Assembly (NCBI GenBank): GCA_963741405.1
Contig: CAVUHX010000042.1
Location: 277,426-341,425 of the forward strand
DNA: 64,000 nt
Source: Roseiarcus sp963741405
GTDB lineage: Bacteria; Pseudomonadota; Alphaproteobacteria; Rhizobiales; Beijerinckiaceae
Direction of reading: 5' to 3'
Positions 9,702-19,050 of the stretch are shown here, piece after piece (positions within the stretch are counted from its first letter, which is position 1; each line of letters starts with the position of its first letter). Both the position numbers and the translations under genes were made by a program. The notes beneath the pieces were generated by a model that did no database searches, was not told the origin of the DNA, and worked only from the letters and a program-made list of their open reading frames with translations.

Positions 9702-12297
9702 TGGGCTCCGCCGTCAGCTTCCCCTTTGAGCCGAGTTCACGCGTTCAGCCTGCCAAAGCGGTCCTGTCGGGGCTGACCTTAGCGGTTCTCGCCACGCTGT
9801 TGTGTTGGCTCAGCTTTGCTACGCCGGCCATCGCGGCGAAAGCGCCTCCGGCACAACCCGCCGCGCAAGCGGCGGCAAAGGCGCCAGACAAACTTGTCAT
9901 TGACGCCGACGAACTCGTCTACGACAGGGACAAGAACATCGTTTCAGCAGTCGGCTCCGTGCAACTGTTCTACCAAGGTCGTGTATTACAGGCAGATCGT
10001 GTTGTTTATAATCGCGCCAACAAACGGGTCTACGCCGAAGGCCATGCGAAGATGACAGACGAGCATGGCGATATCGTTTATGGTACCCGGTTTGAACTCA
10101 GCGAGGATTTTCGCGACGGCTTCATCGACAGCGTCCAGGCTTTGACTTCCGACAAAACGCGCTTCACATCGCCGCGCGTCGAGCGGTTGAACGGAGATGT
10201 TACCGTCCTGAACAAGGGCGCCTATACGGCGTGCGTCCCTTGCAAGGAACACCCCGAGCGGCCGCCTTTTTGGCAGGTGCGCGCGGCCCGGATCATTGAG
10301 AACCAGGAGACCCATATCGTCTACTACGAAGACGCCCAGATGCTCGTTTGGGGCGTCCCGGTCTTCTATATGCCCTATTTTTCGTCGCCCGACTCGACCG
10401 TCAACAAGCAGACGGGGCTCTTGGCGCCGGCATTCCTCTCAGGCGCCAATTTGGGCTACGGCTTGAGTCTGCCCTACTTCATCAATCTCGCGCCAAGTTA
10501 CGACCTGACCCTTATCCCGTCGTACCTGTCGAAGCAGGGATTCTTGGGTGAGGTCGACTGGCGGCAGAGGCTGTCGAACGGACAGTACAGCATCCGCGCT
10601 ACTGGGATCGAAGAGCAACAACCTAATGTCTTTCCTGTATATCCATACGGTGCCGGCGATCAGAAGCTGCGGGGTTCCATTGAGACGAAGGGCAACTTCC
10701 TTCTGAACCAGAACTGGCAGTTCGGATGGAACGCTACTTGGTTGTCCGACAAGTTTTTCGCTAACGACTATAAGCTACAAGGCATCGATTTTAGCAATTA
10801 TTTCTTTCAAGACGTCGTTTCATCGGTTTATTTGCGCGGCCAAGCCGACCACAGCTTCTTCGACCTTAGCGCCTACCACTTCGAGGGCACAACAGCCAAC
10901 GACGACAACCGGACGCTCCCGCTGGCGGCGCCGGTTTTTGACTACAACCGCGTCTTCGCGTTGCCGGGCGATCGCACCAACGGAATTGGAGGCCAGGCGA
11001 CGATCGATGTCAATGTTGCAAACATCGATCAAACGAACGCCGCCTTTCAGTCGACGGGACTTCAGACGTTTGATAGCGCCTATCACCTCTACAACGTCTG
11101 CGAGACAACGGTCGGAAACAAATTTGTCAACACCTACTATCCGGGCGCGTGCATGTTGCGCAGCATCGCCGGCGACTATGCGCGCGCATCCGGACAGATC
11201 TCTTGGCAGCGCAGTTATATCGACGTGATCGGCGAAGTTTGGAAGCCGTTCGTCTTCGCCCGCCTTGACGGCGAATTGACCAAACTCAACGAAACGGGCT
11301 CGATCACCTATGCAAGCTCGATCGGGTCGAGCACGGTCGCAAACTCGAGTCAGGCGGCGTTCTTCTCAGGCGGCAATCAAGGCTCGTTCGCCCGCGGCAT
11401 GGCGGGCGTCGGCATCGACTACCGTTACCCATTCACTACGAGTACTTCTTGGGGCACTCAGACGATCACACCGATCGGACAGTTTATTATCCGGCCAAAT
11501 GAGGTTATTCCAGGCATCCAGCCAAATGAGGACGCTCAGAGTCTCGTCTTCGACGAGACGAACCTTTTCGCCTGGAACAAGTTCTCCGGCTATGACCGGA
11601 TCGAAGGCGGGACACGGCTCAACTATGGCTTCCAGTATACGGCCAATTTCGCCAATGGCGGGCATGCGGACGTGATTGGGGGGAGTCCATCCAGGTCGCC
11701 GGCCAGAACTCCTATACGCTCTTCGACGTCGCCAACGCCGGCATCAACTCCGGCCTCGACCGCAAGTTCTCTAACTTCGTGGCCGGCGAAACGATTCAGC
11801 CGACCTCGGCTCCGATTTCTCTCATCAGCAAACAACAGTTCGACAGTACGACATTCCAACTCGATCGTTTCGACGCTATCGCGAAGGCTAGCATCGCCGG
11901 TGTCAACGCCAGTCTCGACTATGCGCTCTACGCCGCACAGCCGGCGCTTGGCTGGGAGTATCCTCGAGAGGGGCTGACTGGCTCCGCGTCCTATAATTTC
12001 CTGGACCGTTGGTCGATCGACGGGTCGCTCGTCCTTGATATGTCGCGCCACTATTATGATACGGCCGGTCAAGAAACCCCCATCTTTTATCCGGTCGGCT
12101 ATTCCTTTGGGCTCGGCTACAAGGACGACTGCACCACCTTTAACCTGAGGTATTCGTCGAGCCTCAGCGCTCCGGCCGCTTATCCGATCTACGCCGGAGG
12201 ACCGGTTGTGTACAATCCGGCCGTTCGCAGCCAGACGCTTATGTTCCAGATTGTCCTCCGCACCATCGGAGACATCAAGGGGAACGTCGGCCTTTGA
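9701..12297 (+). CDS. lptD: LPS-assembly outer membrane protein LptD, frame broken by a 1-base indel
   Basis: From ATG 9701 the protein has a signal sequence (ending near ATPAIAA), an LptA-like OstA domain (about residues 55-165; LVIDADELVYDRDKN) and the beta-barrel with the paired-cysteine region (TACVPCKEHPE). The frame stays LptD-like up to residues ADVI at 11677, then becomes proline/serine-rich nonsense and stops at 11977. LptD similarity resumes in the next frame from 11683 (ESIQVAGQNSYTLFDVAN) and runs to the natural end at 12297. The switch sits in a run of six G at 11678-11683; a seventh G would restore one frame of about 866 codons. LptD is normally essential, so a sequencing error is the likeliest cause. 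The protein inserts lipopolysaccharide into the outer membrane with LptE. Confidence 0.9.
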
Positions 12298-12330
12298 CAG
12301 TTTGAGACTTCGAGGGCTCTGCGCATTTTC

Positions 12331-13329
12331 ATGAACAGCGACAAGCCGCCTCTGGCGTTGACGATTGGCGATCCCGCCGGAATCGGCCCGGAACTCGCGA
12401 TCGCCGCATGGCGCGCCAGGGCGACAGGCGAATCGCCGTTCTTCCTGCTTGCGCCGCGTGGCCTTCTTGTTGCCGTAACGAAGCGGCTGGGCGTCGAAAC
12501 GCCGATCATCGAAACGGAACCGGGTCGCGTCGCAGCCGCATTTGACCAGGGCTTACCGGTCGTTCCGCTCGACAATTGGGCGCCGTATGAACCGGGCCGA
12601 CCCGATGCCCGCGCCGCCGCCGCGACGATTGAGTCGATTACCCGCGCCGTCGAGTCCGTGCGCGAAGGAGCAGCGCGGGCGGTGGTCACTAATCCGATCT
12701 CCAAGGCCGTTCTTTATGAGGCGGGATTCCGGTTCCCGGGTCATACGGAATTCCTCGGGGAACTCGCCAGGGCGTGGGGCGAGACGGCTTTTCCGGTCAT
12801 GATGATCTGGTCCGAGACGCTGGCTGTCGCGCCCGTAACCATCCATATCCCGCTTTCTGAAGCGCCGAAGGCGTTGAGCAAGGACCTCGTTGTGAAGACG
12901 GCGCGGGTCGTCGATCGCGATCTGCGGGCGCGCTTCGGTCTCGCGAGGCCCCGGCTCGCTGTCGCCGGCCTCAATCCTCATGCGGGAGAGGGCGGCGCGA
13001 TGGGACACGAGGAGACGACGATCATCGCTCCCGCCATCGAGATCCTGCGCGCCGAAGGGATCGATGTCATCGGCCCCTTGCCCGCAGACACGATGTTCCA
13101 CGCGAGCGCTCGGGCGCGCTACGACGTCGCGCTAACGATGTATCACGACCAGGGCCTCATTCCGGTTAAGACGCTCGCATTCGACGAAGGCGTCAACGTC
13201 ACCCTCGGACTGCCGTTTGTGCGCACCTCGCCCGATCACGGCACCGCGTTCGATATCGCCGGCAAGGGAGTCGCCAATCCCTCCAGCCTCATTGCAGCGC
13301 TGAAACTCGCGGACCGGCTGACACGATGA
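12331..13329 (+). CDS. pdxA: 4-hydroxythreonine-4-phosphate dehydrogenase
   Basis: 332 residues from ATG 12331. Family hallmarks are TIGDPAGIGPE at the start and three metal-binding histidines in FPGHTEFLGEL, NPHAGEGGAMGHEE and MYHDQGLIPVK. PdxA oxidises 4-phosphohydroxy-L-threonine with NAD(P), making the unstable precursor that PdxJ condenses into pyridoxine phosphate. The gene begins 33 bases after lptD and overlaps rsmA by four bases. In many alphaproteobacteria a surA gene lies between lptD and pdxA; here there is no room for one. Confidence 0.95.
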   Translation: MNSDKPPLALTIGDPAGIGPELAIAAWRARATGESPFFLLAPRGLLVAVTKRLGVETPIIETEPGRVAAAFDQGLPVVPLDNWAPYEPGRPDARAAAATIESITRAVESVREGAARAVVTNPISKAVLYEAGFRFPGHTEFLGELARAWGETAFPVMMIWSETLAVAPVTIHIPLSEAPKALSKDLVVKTARVVDRDLRARFGLARPRLAVAGLNPHAGEGGAMGHEETTIIAPAIEILRAEGIDVIGPLPADTMFHASARARYDVALTMYHDQGLIPVKTLAFDEGVNVTLGLPFVRTSPDHGTAFDIAGKGVANPSSLIAALKLADRLTR

Positions 13330-14258
13330 CGCTCGCGATCGACGGGCTTCCGCCCCTTCGCGAGATCGTGGCCCGACACGGGCTCGACGCCCGAAGATCG
13401 CTCGGGCAAAATTTCCTTTTCGACCTCAATCTCACAGCGAAGATCGCCCGCGCGGCTGGGCCACTCGACGGCGTCGCCGTCGTCGAGGTCGGCCCGGGGC
13501 CCGGCGGCCTCACCCGCTCGCTCCTCGCCGGAGGCGCAAAGAAGGTGATCGCGATCGAGCGGGACAATCGGGTCCTGCCGGCGCTGGCGGAGATTGGCGC
13601 CCGTTGGCCGGGCCGGCTCGAGGTGATCGACGCGGACGCGTTGAAGATCAAGCCCGAGACCCTGATCGCCAAGGCCGAAGGCGCGCCGATCCGCATCTGC
13701 GCGAACCTGCCCTACAATGTCGCGACGCCGCTGCTCACGGGCTGGCTGGAGGCCGAACCGTGGCCTCCGTTCTACGACCGGCTGATCCTCATGTTTCAGC
13801 GCGAGGTCGCGCTGCGCATCGTTGCGACGCCGGCGCAGCGCGCGGACTACGGTCGTCTCGGCGTGCTCGCCGGGTGGCGAGCCGAGGCCGCGATCCTGTT
13901 CGACGTTCCGCCAGCCGCCTTTGTCCCACCCCCGAAAGTCACCTCAAGCCTCGTTGAACTGACCCCGCGCGCCGCGTCATATCCTTGCGACCCGCGCGTC
14001 CTGTCCGCTACGACGCTCGCCGCCTTCGGCCAGCGTCGGAAGATGCTGCGACAGTCGCTGAAGGCCTTCGCCGCGTCGCGCCGGCTCGATCTGGCCGCGA
14101 TCCTCGCCGAGGCCGGCCTCGATCCGACAATGCGGGCGGAAGAAGTCAGCGTCGCGGGGTTCGCAGCTCTTGCGCGAGCGGTCTCCCGCCAGGAACGCCA
14201 GCCCGAGAGCGGTCGGGCGCGGCCGGCCTCCGGATGCGCCGCGGGTCCCCGGACGTGA
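13326..14258 (+). CDS. rsmA: 16S rRNA dimethyladenosine transferase RsmA (KsgA)
   Basis: 310 residues from ATG 13326, overlapping the pdxA stop (ATGA). RSLGQNFLFD at the N-terminus, the SAM-binding VVEVGPGPGGLTRSLL and the catalytic NLPYNVATPLL identify the KsgA/RsmA family. The VPPPKVTSSLVEL segment and the helical C-terminal domain (FGQRRKMLRQSLK) are also present. It dimethylates two adjacent adenines in helix 45 of 16S rRNA during small-subunit assembly. The last 25 residues are low-complexity and not conserved. Confidence 0.95.
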   Translation: MTLAIDGLPPLREIVARHGLDARRSLGQNFLFDLNLTAKIARAAGPLDGVAVVEVGPGPGGLTRSLLAGGAKKVIAIERDNRVLPALAEIGARWPGRLEVIDADALKIKPETLIAKAEGAPIRICANLPYNVATPLLTGWLEAEPWPPFYDRLILMFQREVALRIVATPAQRADYGRLGVLAGWRAEAAILFDVPPAAFVPPPKVTSSLVELTPRAASYPCDPRVLSATTLAAFGQRRKMLRQSLKAFAASRRLDLAAILAEAGLDPTMRAEEVSVAGFAALARAVSRQERQPESGRARPASGCAAGPRT

Positions 14259-14315
14259 GCCGGAGCCCCCGCAGCCCGCGTCTCGCCAATCTGTCGCTCG
14301 CGCGCCTCGGGGATG

Positions 14316-15116
14316 CTATCTCGACCGCCCTGCATCCATGGTCGTTTCGACCGGCCCGTTTCCGCCGGTCATTGTGAGCCGCAGCGCGACGGGGAGGTCT
14401 GCGTCCTTCGGCTTTTCCAGCAACGTCAGTTTGAAACAGTCTCGGGTCGGGTCGCCTGGCGCAGGCGCGACAGACATTCGCCATAGTTCCGGCGCCTCGA
14501 CGAAGAGATCGCGCGGTTTTTCCCCCTGGTGCGGCGCGCAGAGGCGCCAGCCGTCCAAACCTGCGGGCGAAAGATCGCCGAAATCGCCGGGCGGGACGAG
14601 GCGTGGCGCGGCGGCGAGGGCCGCTTCGACGGGTCCGGCATAAAGGGTGGCCGCGGCGGGCAAAGCCAATCTCAGATGCGCGCGCGCCGGCAGACAGATC
14701 TTTTCGCACACCGCATAATTGGCCTAAATCGCCAGCGTCGCGGGCTTTGCCGGATCGACGCGCGTGATCTGCAGCGGCAGGATGACGCCGCTATCGTAAC
14801 CGAACGCCTCGCTTCCGTCGGATTCGACGATCCGCTTCGGAGCAGGAAAGATGGGCTCGACGTGGGCCACGTTGTCCGAGCCCGCAAATTCGAAGGTCGG
14901 GGGCGCTCCCGCGTCGCCCGGGTCGCGCCAATAGGTGATCGCGCCCGGGGAAAGCCGTATCTCGAATCCGGCCAAGCCTTCGTCGGCCGCCACGAGGCGC
15001 GCCTGAGACTTGGGGCTCATCGCCCATTCGGTCGAGAATTGGTCCGCTGCGCTGACGGGCGCCGTCAGCGCGCCCAGCGCGGCGATGGAAGCCCAGACCA
15101 CTCGCTGGCCTGTCAT
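14316..15116 (-). pseudogene. DsbD-alpha-like periplasmic protein, interrupted by an in-frame amber codon
   Basis: From ATG 15116 the frame encodes a signal peptide (residues 1-23, ending PVSA-A) and a domain like the N-terminal region of protein-disulfide reductase DsbD (WRDPGDAGAPP; the YDSGVILPLQI strand). After LAI, a TAG at 14726-14724 stops translation, yet the same frame continues directly with ANYAVCEKICLPARA, the conserved two-cysteine core of this domain, and runs to a TAG at 14316. The total would be about 266 residues. Only one codon separates the halves, so this is a point nonsense change, not a frameshift. Without readthrough, the truncated product lacks the cysteine pair. The gene converges on rsmA and faces away from yqgE. 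Confidence 0.75.
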
Positions 15117-15240
15117 GCCTTGTCCTTGTCCTCGTCCCGTTCCGGTCTTCTCCGCATCATGATCCTTCCCTATACCCAAGCCCGGATTTCGACTAAGATT
15201 TGGGAAACTTCATGTCGGGCTCGGCCCCCCGGAGGCGAGC

Positions 15241-15843
15241 ATGAAACGGGCAGATCCTCCGCCTTCAACCAGTCTGGAAGGCCAGTTCCTCATCGCCATG
15301 CCATCCTTGCGGGGGGGACCCTTCGCGCGCTCTGTCGTTTATCTGTGCGCCCATCGCGACGACGGCGCGATGGGGCTGATCATCAATCAGCGCGCGGAGG
15401 AAATCGACTTCGGCCAGCTCCTGGTGCAGTTGGGCATCGTGCCCGACGATCAGGCGATCCGCCTTCCGCCGCGGGCGGAGGCGGTGCGGGTCGTTCGGGG
15501 CGGCCCGGTCGAGACCGGGCGCGGCTTTGTGCTTCATTCGGCCGACTACGGGTCGAGCGATTCGACGGTCAGGATCACCGACGGCGTCTGCCTGACGGCG
15601 ACCCTCGACATCCTGCGCGCCATCGCCGGCGGAACTGGCCCGGCCCAGGCGGTGCTCGCCCTCGGCTACGCCGGCTGGAGCTCCGGTCAGCTGGAGAGCG
15701 AGATCCTCGCCAACGGCTGGTTGACCTGCCCGGCCGATCCGGCCCTGATCTTCGATACGGACGACGCCAACAAGTATGACCGGGCGATGGCCAAGCTCGG
15801 CGTCCACCTCGGCATGCTGTCGTCCGATTCGGGCCACGCCTGA
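15241..15843 (+). CDS. yqgE: UPF0301 / YqgE (AlgH) family protein
   Basis: 200 residues from ATG 15241. The start of the domain (LEGQFLIAMPSL), RSVVYLCAHRDDGAMGLIINQ, VVRGGPVETGRGFVLHS and the C-terminal GYAGWSSGQLESEI are the conserved blocks of this small cytosolic family. Its biochemical role is not settled; the name algH comes from a reported link to alginate control in Pseudomonas, which should not be assumed here. The gene converges with recF, with a palindrome and a hairpin between them. Confidence 0.92.
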   Translation: MKRADPPPSTSLEGQFLIAMPSLRGGPFARSVVYLCAHRDDGAMGLIINQRAEEIDFGQLLVQLGIVPDDQAIRLPPRAEAVRVVRGGPVETGRGFVLHSADYGSSDSTVRITDGVCLTATLDILRAIAGGTGPAQAVLALGYAGWSSGQLESEILANGWLTCPADPALIFDTDDANKYDRAMAKLGVHLGMLSSDSGHA

Positions 15844-15928
15844 GCGCCGTCGCGACGGCGCCGCTTTAGCGCCGATTTAGCGGCGGCCCCCAACGATTAC
15901 AGGGGTTTGTGACGCCACTTAGCGTCAC
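15844..15928. terminator. Hairpins between convergent yqgE and recF
   Basis: Directly after the yqgE stop, 15844-15861 is a perfect 18-base palindrome (arms GCGCCGTCG/CGACGGCGC). A second hairpin at 15909-15928 has arms GTGACGC and GCGTCAC around a 6-base loop. Neither has a long T tract, but their position in the gap between two convergent genes fits bidirectional termination or RNA 3'-end protection. Confidence 0.45.
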
Positions 15929-15960
15929 GCCGTCAGGGCCTATTGTACTAATGTGATATG

Positions 15961-17139
15961 CTAAACAGCCGCCTTCGCCCGCACCCCCGTCTCGGCCGAG
16001 ACCTCGAACGCCTGCGCCCGGCCCTCGAGGGACGCGAACGCGGCGGGGTCGGCGCCGGTCAGGAAGACCTGGCCGCCGAGCCGCTCGAGCGCGTCGAACA
16101 GCGCCGCCCGCCGGCGCGGGTCGAAATGCGCGGCGATCTCGTCCATCAGCGCGATCGGCGCAATGCCGGACATCTCCGCGACCAGCCGCGCATGGGCGAG
16201 CACGAGCCCGACCAAGAGCGCCTTCTGCTCTCCGGTCGAGGCGTTTTCGGCGGATACGTCCTTCGGCCCGTGCCGCACGGCGAGGTCGCCGACATGCGGG
16301 CCGATGAGCGTCCGCCCGGCGGCGGCGTCGCGGCTGCGGCTGTCGCGCAGGATCGCCCGATAGCGGTCTTCCGCCTCGAGCGCCGGGCCGTCGGCCAGGA
16401 GCGCCTCGACCTCACCCTGAAGCGCAAGCCGGGCGAAAGGGAAGGGCGAGGAATCGTCGCGCCCGGCTTCGATCAGCGCCTCGAGCCGGCTCACGCATTC
16501 CAGCCGGGCGGCGGCGACCGCGACGCCGAGCTCGGCCGCCTCGCGCTCGATCGCGTCCAGCCAGGAAGCGTTGCGCGCCCCCTCTTCGAGGAGGCGGTTG
16601 CGCCCGCGCAACGCCCGCTCGAACCGGCCGACCCGGGCGCCGTGGCTCGGGTCGACCGCCAGCACGAAGCGGTCGAGGAAGCGGCGCCGCTCGCTCGCCG
16701 GGCCGGAAAACAGCGAATCCATCGCCGGCGTCAGCCAGACGATCCGCACATGGTCGGAGAAGGCGCGCGACGAGGCGACAGGGACGCGGTCGACGCGGTT
16801 CCTCCGCTCCGCCCCGCTCTCGCCCTGGCCCGTGCTCCAGCCCGAGCCGAGCTGATGGCTGTCGCCCTCGGTCTCGATCTCGACCGACAGGGCGAACCCG
16901 CCCGCGCCGCCGACGCGCGCGCATTCGGCGAGCTCGGCGCGCCTCAGGCCCCGGCCGGGAGACAGCAGCGACAAAGCCTCGAGGAGATTGGTCTTGCCGG
17001 CGCCGTTCTCGCCGCATAGGACGACGAGACGGCCCTCGATCGGAAGATCGAGCGCCGCATAGGAGCGGAAATCCTGCAGCATCAGGCGGCGCACGAATGG
17101 GCGCCGGGCTGCGGGAAGGATGCCGTCGGGGCTCGCCAT
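15961..17139 (-). CDS. recF: DNA replication and repair protein RecF
   Basis: 392 residues from ATG 17139, chosen because RecF similarity starts at RRPFVRRLMLQDFRSYAAL; upstream in-frame codons reach into the divergent gene's leader. Walker A is GENGAGKTNLLEA, the ABC-type signature region is STGEQKALLVGLVLAHARL, and Walker B is APIALMDEIAAHFD. RecF is an SMC-like ATPase that, with RecO and RecR, loads RecA at gapped DNA. It is usually near dnaN; here it stands between yqgE and a dehydrogenase gene, divergent from the latter by 51 bases. Confidence 0.95.
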   Translation of the reverse strand: MASPDGILPAARRPFVRRLMLQDFRSYAALDLPIEGRLVVLCGENGAGKTNLLEALSLLSPGRGLRRAELAECARVGGAGGFALSVEIETEGDSHQLGSGWSTGQGESGAERRNRVDRVPVASSRAFSDHVRIVWLTPAMDSLFSGPASERRRFLDRFVLAVDPSHGARVGRFERALRGRNRLLEEGARNASWLDAIEREAAELGVAVAAARLECVSRLEALIEAGRDDSSPFPFARLALQGEVEALLADGPALEAEDRYRAILRDSRSRDAAAGRTLIGPHVGDLAVRHGPKDVSAENASTGEQKALLVGLVLAHARLVAEMSGIAPIALMDEIAAHFDPRRRAALFDALERLGGQVFLTGADPAAFASLEGRAQAFEVSAETGVRAKAAV

Positions 17140-17190
17140 GGCTTGTCGCTGTGCCATGTCCGCCGCCGGCGCGAAAGTGGGAGAAGCCCC

Positions 17191-18471
17191 ATGACGCCGC
17201 TTGACGTCCTGATGCCCGCCGAGGGGATGGGCGCGGTCGCCGATCTCATCGCCGAGCGCCTGCCGCTGCACCGCCTGTGGCTCGAGAGAGACCGCGACGC
17301 CTGGTTCGCTTCATGGGGGCCGAAGATTCGCGCCGTCGCCTCGAACGGCCCGCAGGCCCCGATCGACGCGGCTTTCATGCAAAGGCTGCCGAACCTCGAG
17401 ATCGTCGCCAGTTTCGGCGTCGGCTACGATCACGTCGACGCGAGATGGGCCGGCGAGCACGGCGTCGTCGTCACCCATACGCCGGGCGTGCTCGACGACG
17501 AGGTCGCCGACGTGGCGATGGCGCTGACCGTCATGGCGGTGCGCCGCCTGCCGCAGGCCGAGCGTTTCCTTCGCGCCGGCGAATGGCGGAAGGGCGGATT
17601 TCCCCTCACCGCGTCGCTGCGCGGCCGCACCATGGGAATCCTGGGCCTCGGGCGGATCGGCAAGGCGATTGCGGCGCGGGCCGAAAGCTTCGGGCTCAAG
17701 GTCGTCTACCACGGCCGCAGCGCGCAGCCCGACGCGGCTTATCGCTTCTATCCCTCGCTCGCCGCAATGGCGAAGGCCTGCGACATCCTCATGGTCGCCG
17801 CGCCCGGCGGCCCCGGCACGCGGCGCCTCGTCGACGCCGCGCTGCTTGCCGCCCTCGGCCCGGACGGGGTTCTCATCAACATCGCCCGCGGCGCCATCGT
17901 CGACGAACGGGCCCTGATCGAGGCGCTCAAGGCCGGAACCATTCTCGCCGCCGGCCTCGACGTCTACGAGAATGAGCCGCAGGTTCCAAAAGGGCTCCTG
18001 GCGCTCGACAATGCGATTCTGCTGCCCCATGTCGGCTCAGCCTCGGTGAAGACCCGACGGGCGATGGCCGAATGCGTCGCGCAAAACATCTTCGCCTGGT
18101 CGGAAGGGCGGCCGCCGCTGACGCCGGTGCCGGAGACGCCGTGGCGGGGGCATTGGGGCAAAAGCGGCCCGGCAGAATCGTCGCCGCCGTCGGCCGGCGG
18201 GAAAAAAGCGAAGGCCGCCGGCCGGACAGCAATCATTGGGGACATTGTCGCCGCCATGCGCGAATGGTGGGACCTGCCGGCCGACTGCAACGACGGCGAA
18301 TTGTTCACCTATGCCGGGATGCTGTTCGACCGGATCGAGGCGGGCGAGGCGCGGGAGCCGCTCTGTCGCTTCCTCGCCGAAATCCAGAAGGATCGGCTGG
18401 ACATGGCGGAGTCCGAAGCCCCGGCGAAGATTGTCGATCGCGCGTTCGAGGTCGCCGCGGCCTCGGGCTGA
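17191..18471 (+). CDS. D-2-hydroxyacid dehydrogenase (glyoxylate/hydroxypyruvate reductase type) with C-terminal extension
   Basis: 426 residues from ATG 17191. Residues 1-310 are a complete NAD(P)-dependent 2-hydroxyacid dehydrogenase: Rossmann motif GILGLGRIGKAIA, substrate loop VASFGVGYDHVD, catalytic arginine region NIARGAIVDE, glutamate in YENEPQVP and histidine in LLPHVGSAS. The enzyme probably reduces glyoxylate or hydroxypyruvate. A charged linker rich in A, G and K is followed by a unique tail of about 80 residues (IIGDIVAAMREWWDLPADCN to the end) that I do not recognise. The last roughly 45 codons occur again at 19396-19550 beyond the toxin-antitoxin module. Confidence 0.9.
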   Translation: MTPLDVLMPAEGMGAVADLIAERLPLHRLWLERDRDAWFASWGPKIRAVASNGPQAPIDAAFMQRLPNLEIVASFGVGYDHVDARWAGEHGVVVTHTPGVLDDEVADVAMALTVMAVRRLPQAERFLRAGEWRKGGFPLTASLRGRTMGILGLGRIGKAIAARAESFGLKVVYHGRSAQPDAAYRFYPSLAAMAKACDILMVAAPGGPGTRRLVDAALLAALGPDGVLINIARGAIVDERALIEALKAGTILAAGLDVYENEPQVPKGLLALDNAILLPHVGSASVKTRRAMAECVAQNIFAWSEGRPPLTPVPETPWRGHWGKSGPAESSPPSAGGKKAKAAGRTAIIGDIVAAMREWWDLPADCNDGELFTYAGMLFDRIEAGEAREPLCRFLAEIQKDRLDMAESEAPAKIVDRAFEVAAASG

Positions 18472-18490
18472 CGCGGAGCTGTGCGCGCAG
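18336..18490 (+). repeat. Duplicated dehydrogenase 3' end, proximal copy
   Basis: This stretch, covering the last 45 or so codons and the stop of the dehydrogenase gene, is closely repeated in the same orientation at 19396-19550. Both contain CGCTTCCTCGCCGAAATCCA, GATCGGCTGGA and AAGATTGTCGATCGCGC, and both end with GGGCTGACGCGGA. The VapBC module lies between the two copies. Confidence 0.8.
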
Positions 18491-18648
18491 CCGCGGGTTG
18501 CCGGCATTCGTCGCCATGGGCGGGAAGCCGAGGAGCCGGCTCGGACTGCGGCTTGGCTTCGTTGGTTGAGAAACCGCGCTCAGTGTGGAGAATCGATAAG
18601 GTGAATTCGTATCATGTCCCCCGTTGGTTTCGCCTTCGCTATCACGCA

Positions 18649-19050
18649 TCAATCCGGCGCAATCAGCGCAACCTTGGGAAAATAGCCCGCATAACGCCTC
18701 GCGTCGCGCGTCAGCAAAGTGAGCCCCGCGACGGCCGCGTGAGCACCGATATAGAAATCCGGTAGCGGAGACGAACGGACGCCGCCGCGGCGGCGATATT
18801 CAACAAATGCCCGCCCCGCGACGAATCCTGCCTCGTAGGGCAGAGACAGGCGGCGAAACTCGCCTTCGCCAAGATGATGGTCCAGCTCCGCCATCGTTGC
18901 GAAGCCCGATGCGATTTCGGCATAGATGATCGGATTGATGGCGATCTCCTGACGATTGGCCGCGTCGATCAGGGCGGACTCCGACCAGGCGCGCCAGGTT
19001 GCATCCTCGGTGAGCACGTCGATGATCACGTTGGAGTCGACGAGAATCAT
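18649..19050 (-). CDS. vapC: PIN-domain toxin, VapC-like
   Basis: 133 residues from ATG 19050. The PIN-domain acidic residues are visible: aspartate in MILVDSNVIID, glutamate in IIYAEIASGF, and aspartate in SPLPDFYIGAHAAV, followed by the conserved LLTRDARRY. VapC toxins are Mg-dependent RNases that cut tRNA or rRNA. The ATG overlaps the antitoxin stop (ATGA), the normal antitoxin-first arrangement. The module is on the minus strand and sits between two copies of a neighbouring gene's 3' end, which suggests recent acquisition. Confidence 0.9.
   Translation of the reverse strand: MILVDSNVIIDVLTEDATWRAWSESALIDAANRQEIAINPIIYAEIASGFATMAELDHHLGEGEFRRLSLPYEAGFVAGRAFVEYRRRGGVRSSPLPDFYIGAHAAVAGLTLLTRDARRYAGYFPKVALIAPD

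Noticed and set aside
14529..15779. 416-codon plus-strand frame spanning the DsbD-like gene and yqgE
   Set aside because: It crosses two well-supported genes in other frames and has no motif.
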